A stretch of 5,979 bases of DNA from Candidatus Aenigmatarchaeota archaeon (GTDB taxonomy: Archaea > Aenigmatarchaeota > Aenigmatarchaeia > QMZP01), in the NCBI GenBank assembly GCA_020343575.1, contig CP070801.1, positions 832,308 to 838,286 of the forward strand, written 5' to 3'. The position numbers were made by a program, and so were the translations under genes. The notes beneath the pieces are model-generated. The model saw nothing but the letters and a program-made list of their open reading frames with translations. It was not told the DNA's origin and ran no database searches. Below are positions 4,530 to 5,979 of this stretch, one piece after another (position 1 is the stretch's first letter; every line of letters starts with the position of its first letter).

Positions 4530-5192
4530 ATGAAGAAAGTTTTCCCAGGCGTATGGAAGAAGGGGAAGCAGATATTTACAGAGAACCTCATAAAGGGTGA
4601 CAAATCCTTTACCAAGCTATTGATTAAATCAGGTAAGAAGGAATTTAGGGAGTGGAACCCCTACAGGTCGAAACCAGCAGCTGCGATTATCAACGGATTG
4701 AAGACCTTTCCCCTGAGAAAATCAATGAAAATTCTTTACCTAGGAATCTCCTTTGGAACCACTGCATCATTCTTCTCGGATTTGATCGGAAAGGACGGGA
4801 TAATCTACGGGGTTGAGATTTCTGAGAGGAGCATGAGGGAGCTGAACCAGGTTGCAGAAAAGAGAAAGAACATAGTCCCCATACTTGCCGATGCCAGGAA
4901 ACCCCAAGATTATTCCTGGATCGAGCCAGTAGATCTGGTTTATCAGGATGTTGCCACAAACGACCAGAGTGAAATCATTACGAGGAATGCAGAGCAGTTT
5001 CTGAAAATGGACGGGCATGCAATGATTGCGATAAAAGCAAGGTCAATAGATGTTACAAAGAAGCCAAGAATAATCTACAAACAGGAACTGGAAAAACTGA
5101 AAACTCGCTTTAGAATTCTGGGCAAAGTGGAACTGGACCCGTATGAAAAAGACCATCTCTTCGCTGTCATGAAGCTGAAAGGGAAGAAATAA
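4530..5192 (+). CDS. flpA: Fibrillarin-like rRNA/tRNA 2'-O-methyltransferase
   Basis: The archaeal fibrillarin, 220 residues, is the S-adenosylmethionine-dependent subunit of box C/D RNPs; with Nop5, L7Ae and a guide RNA it methylates ribose 2'-OH groups of rRNA and tRNA. Family hallmarks are all present: REWNPYRSKPAAAI (40-53), the SAM loop ILYLGISFGTTASFFSD (68-84), IYGVEISERSMREL (92-105), ADARKP (120-125), VDLVYQDVA (134-142) and KDHLFAVMKL (207-216). The expected K-D-K-H active-site set maps to K48, D140, K169 and H209. Small departures from the archaeal consensus as I remember it are ISFGTT for AASGTT and VATNDQ for VAQPNQ. Length is usual. The start is supported by the TATA box 24 nt upstream. 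Nop5, its common neighbour in archaea, is not in this window. The last 26 bp overlap the convergent DHH gene. Confidence 0.97.
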   Translation: MKKVFPGVWKKGKQIFTENLIKGDKSFTKLLIKSGKKEFREWNPYRSKPAAAIINGLKTFPLRKSMKILYLGISFGTTASFFSDLIGKDGIIYGVEISERSMRELNQVAEKRKNIVPILADARKPQDYSWIEPVDLVYQDVATNDQSEIITRNAEQFLKMDGHAMIAIKARSIDVTKKPRIIYKQELEKLKTRFRILGKVELDPYEKDHLFAVMKLKGKK

Positions 5193-5979
5193 ACCTTTTC
5201 TTGAATCTTTTCCAATTCGCTGTCATGACACCAGCTGCCTTCTCATGTCCTCCACCAGAACCAATCCCCTTCACACATTTCTTAACAACGTTACCCAGGT
5301 TTATCCTCCCACTCTGGTTCCTCAGGCAGAGTTTCCACCCATCCTTTAACCCCTTCCTTACCATAACGATCTTATCTGGATACTTCTCACTGAAATGTGT
5401 CGCAACCAGAGAAGTTACATTGAATCTGGTTTTTATTTTGTAAATGAGAAGACCTATTTCCTTATGTTCTTCTTTCTCCGCATCCTTTACAATGAAATCA
5501 AACTCTCTCTTCATTTCCTCCTTCCATCTCTGGAGTTTTTTGTTTTTGGCAAATTCTTCATAGTCTAGGGATTTCAGCAAAACCTTCAAGGATTCTCCTG
5601 CTCCCTTAAACCCCTTGATAATCACAGAATATGTTATCAGGTCTGCTCCCTCGCTGAGTTTTGAATCCAGAGGATGTTTTTCAAGCAGGTAGGGATATTC
5701 TTTCTTGCACTCGTTCAGAAGGTCTTTACAATCTTCAAACGCGTAGTCTCCAATGATCCCCATTGCAGCAATCCAGCAAAAACTCTTACCATCAAAATCC
5801 ATTTTTTCAAGGATTCTGTAAATCATGTAGGCAGTAGGCATGTATGCTTTTTTCTCTCTAAATCTGGGATTTAAGTGAAGGATTTCTTTCGAATCTAGGT
5901 TCTTCTCGTATATGTGGTGGTCCCATATCAAGCTCTGGTTCTGGAAGTATCTGGACAGGATTCGGGTTGCTCCTTTAAA
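5167..5979 (-). CDS. DHH/DHHA1-family phosphoesterase (RecJ/NrnA-like), N-terminus beyond the right edge
   Basis: The frame stays open to the window edge, giving 270 visible codons without the true start; the TTG at 5931 lies only three codons before the DHH motif, so it cannot be the start. Visible residue 17 onward reads LIWDHH, the catalytic DHH motif (codons 5914-5922). The next family motif is seen in AAMGIIGDYAFED (D at visible residue 78), a likely metal ligand. The C-terminal DHHA1 domain carries GIGSGGGHEKAAG (GGGH codons 5245-5256), which binds the substrate. The first Asp-rich motifs are outside the window. Family members are Mn2+-dependent nucleases or cyclic-dinucleotide/nano-RNA phosphodiesterases; archaeal relatives include RecJ-like GAN and similar exonucleases. 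The length and lack of extra domains fit the RecJ-like/NrnA group, but the substrate cannot be decided. The 3' end overlaps flpA by 26 bp. Confidence 0.92.
   Translation of the reverse strand, partial: FKGATRILSRYFQNQSLIWDHHIYEKNLDSKEILHLNPRFREKKAYMPTAYMIYRILEKMDFDGKSFCWIAAMGIIGDYAFEDCKDLLNECKKEYPYLLEKHPLDSKLSEGADLITYSVIIKGFKGAGESLKVLLKSLDYEEFAKNKKLQRWKEEMKREFDFIVKDAEKEEHKEIGLLIYKIKTRFNVTSLVATHFSEKYPDKIVMVRKGLKDGWKLCLRNQSGRINLGNVVKKCVKGIGSGGGHEKAAGVMTANWKRFKKRFISSLSAS
5193..5216 (+). terminator. Possible T-rich terminator of flpA
   Basis: CCTTTTCTTGAATCTTTTCC lies just past the flpA stop with two four-T runs and no hairpin. It is within the coding sequence of the opposite DHH gene. Confidence 0.35.

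Noticed and set aside
4205..4615. Minus-strand open frame across the HTH-PRTase/flpA junction.
   Set aside because: Antisense to two recognised genes, Phe/Ser-rich and without any domain; a frame shadow.

Overview
The window comes from an archaeon. Evidence: a euryarchaeal/DPANN-style ATP-dependent DNA ligase with a PCNA-binding-like peptide, an archaeal fibrillarin (FlpA), a TrmB-type regulator, a DHH/DHHA1 phosphoesterase, and promoters that are TATA boxes lying about 24-26 bp before start codons with no Shine-Dalgarno (leaderless transcripts). The lineage cannot be fixed from this sequence; moderate AT content and tight packing would fit a small-genome euryarchaeote or DPANN-like archaeon.

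Layout, left to right. Positions 1-315 (-) hold the N-terminal part of a TrmB-family regulator, cut by the window edge. A 137-nt spacer with TATA-like elements follows. Positions 453-2165 (-) encode the complete DNA ligase, which diverges from a small DUF202-type membrane protein (2215-2517, +). The 49-nt gap between them holds one TATA-like element almost equidistant from both start codons. The DUF202 gene converges, with 1 nt between stops, on a two-gene (-) cluster: a triple zinc-ribbon protein (2920-3405) followed 20 nt later by a COG3323/YqfO-like PII/CutA-fold protein with a lysine-rich tail (2519-2899). A 326-nt AT-rich intergenic region (3406-3731) contains two interleaved inverted repeats and, next to the rightward gene, three tandem 16-bp dyads, the last running into the TATA box. 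That gene (3732-4484, +) encodes a winged-helix plus phosphoribosyltransferase-like protein, probably a ligand-sensing autoregulator. FlpA (4530-5192, +) follows with its own TATA box. Its 3' end overlaps by 26 bp the convergent DHH phosphoesterase (5167 to beyond 5979, -), whose N-terminus lies outside the window.

Functionally this is mainly information-processing housekeeping (DNA joining, RNA 2'-O-methylation, DHH-type nuclease or phosphodiesterase) with two transcription regulators and three small poorly characterised proteins. I see no mobile element, CRISPR array, tRNA or rRNA. I do not see a clear new defence or metabolic system. The most original material is the HTH-PRTase regulator with its tandem dyad operator and the structured intergenic region beside it.
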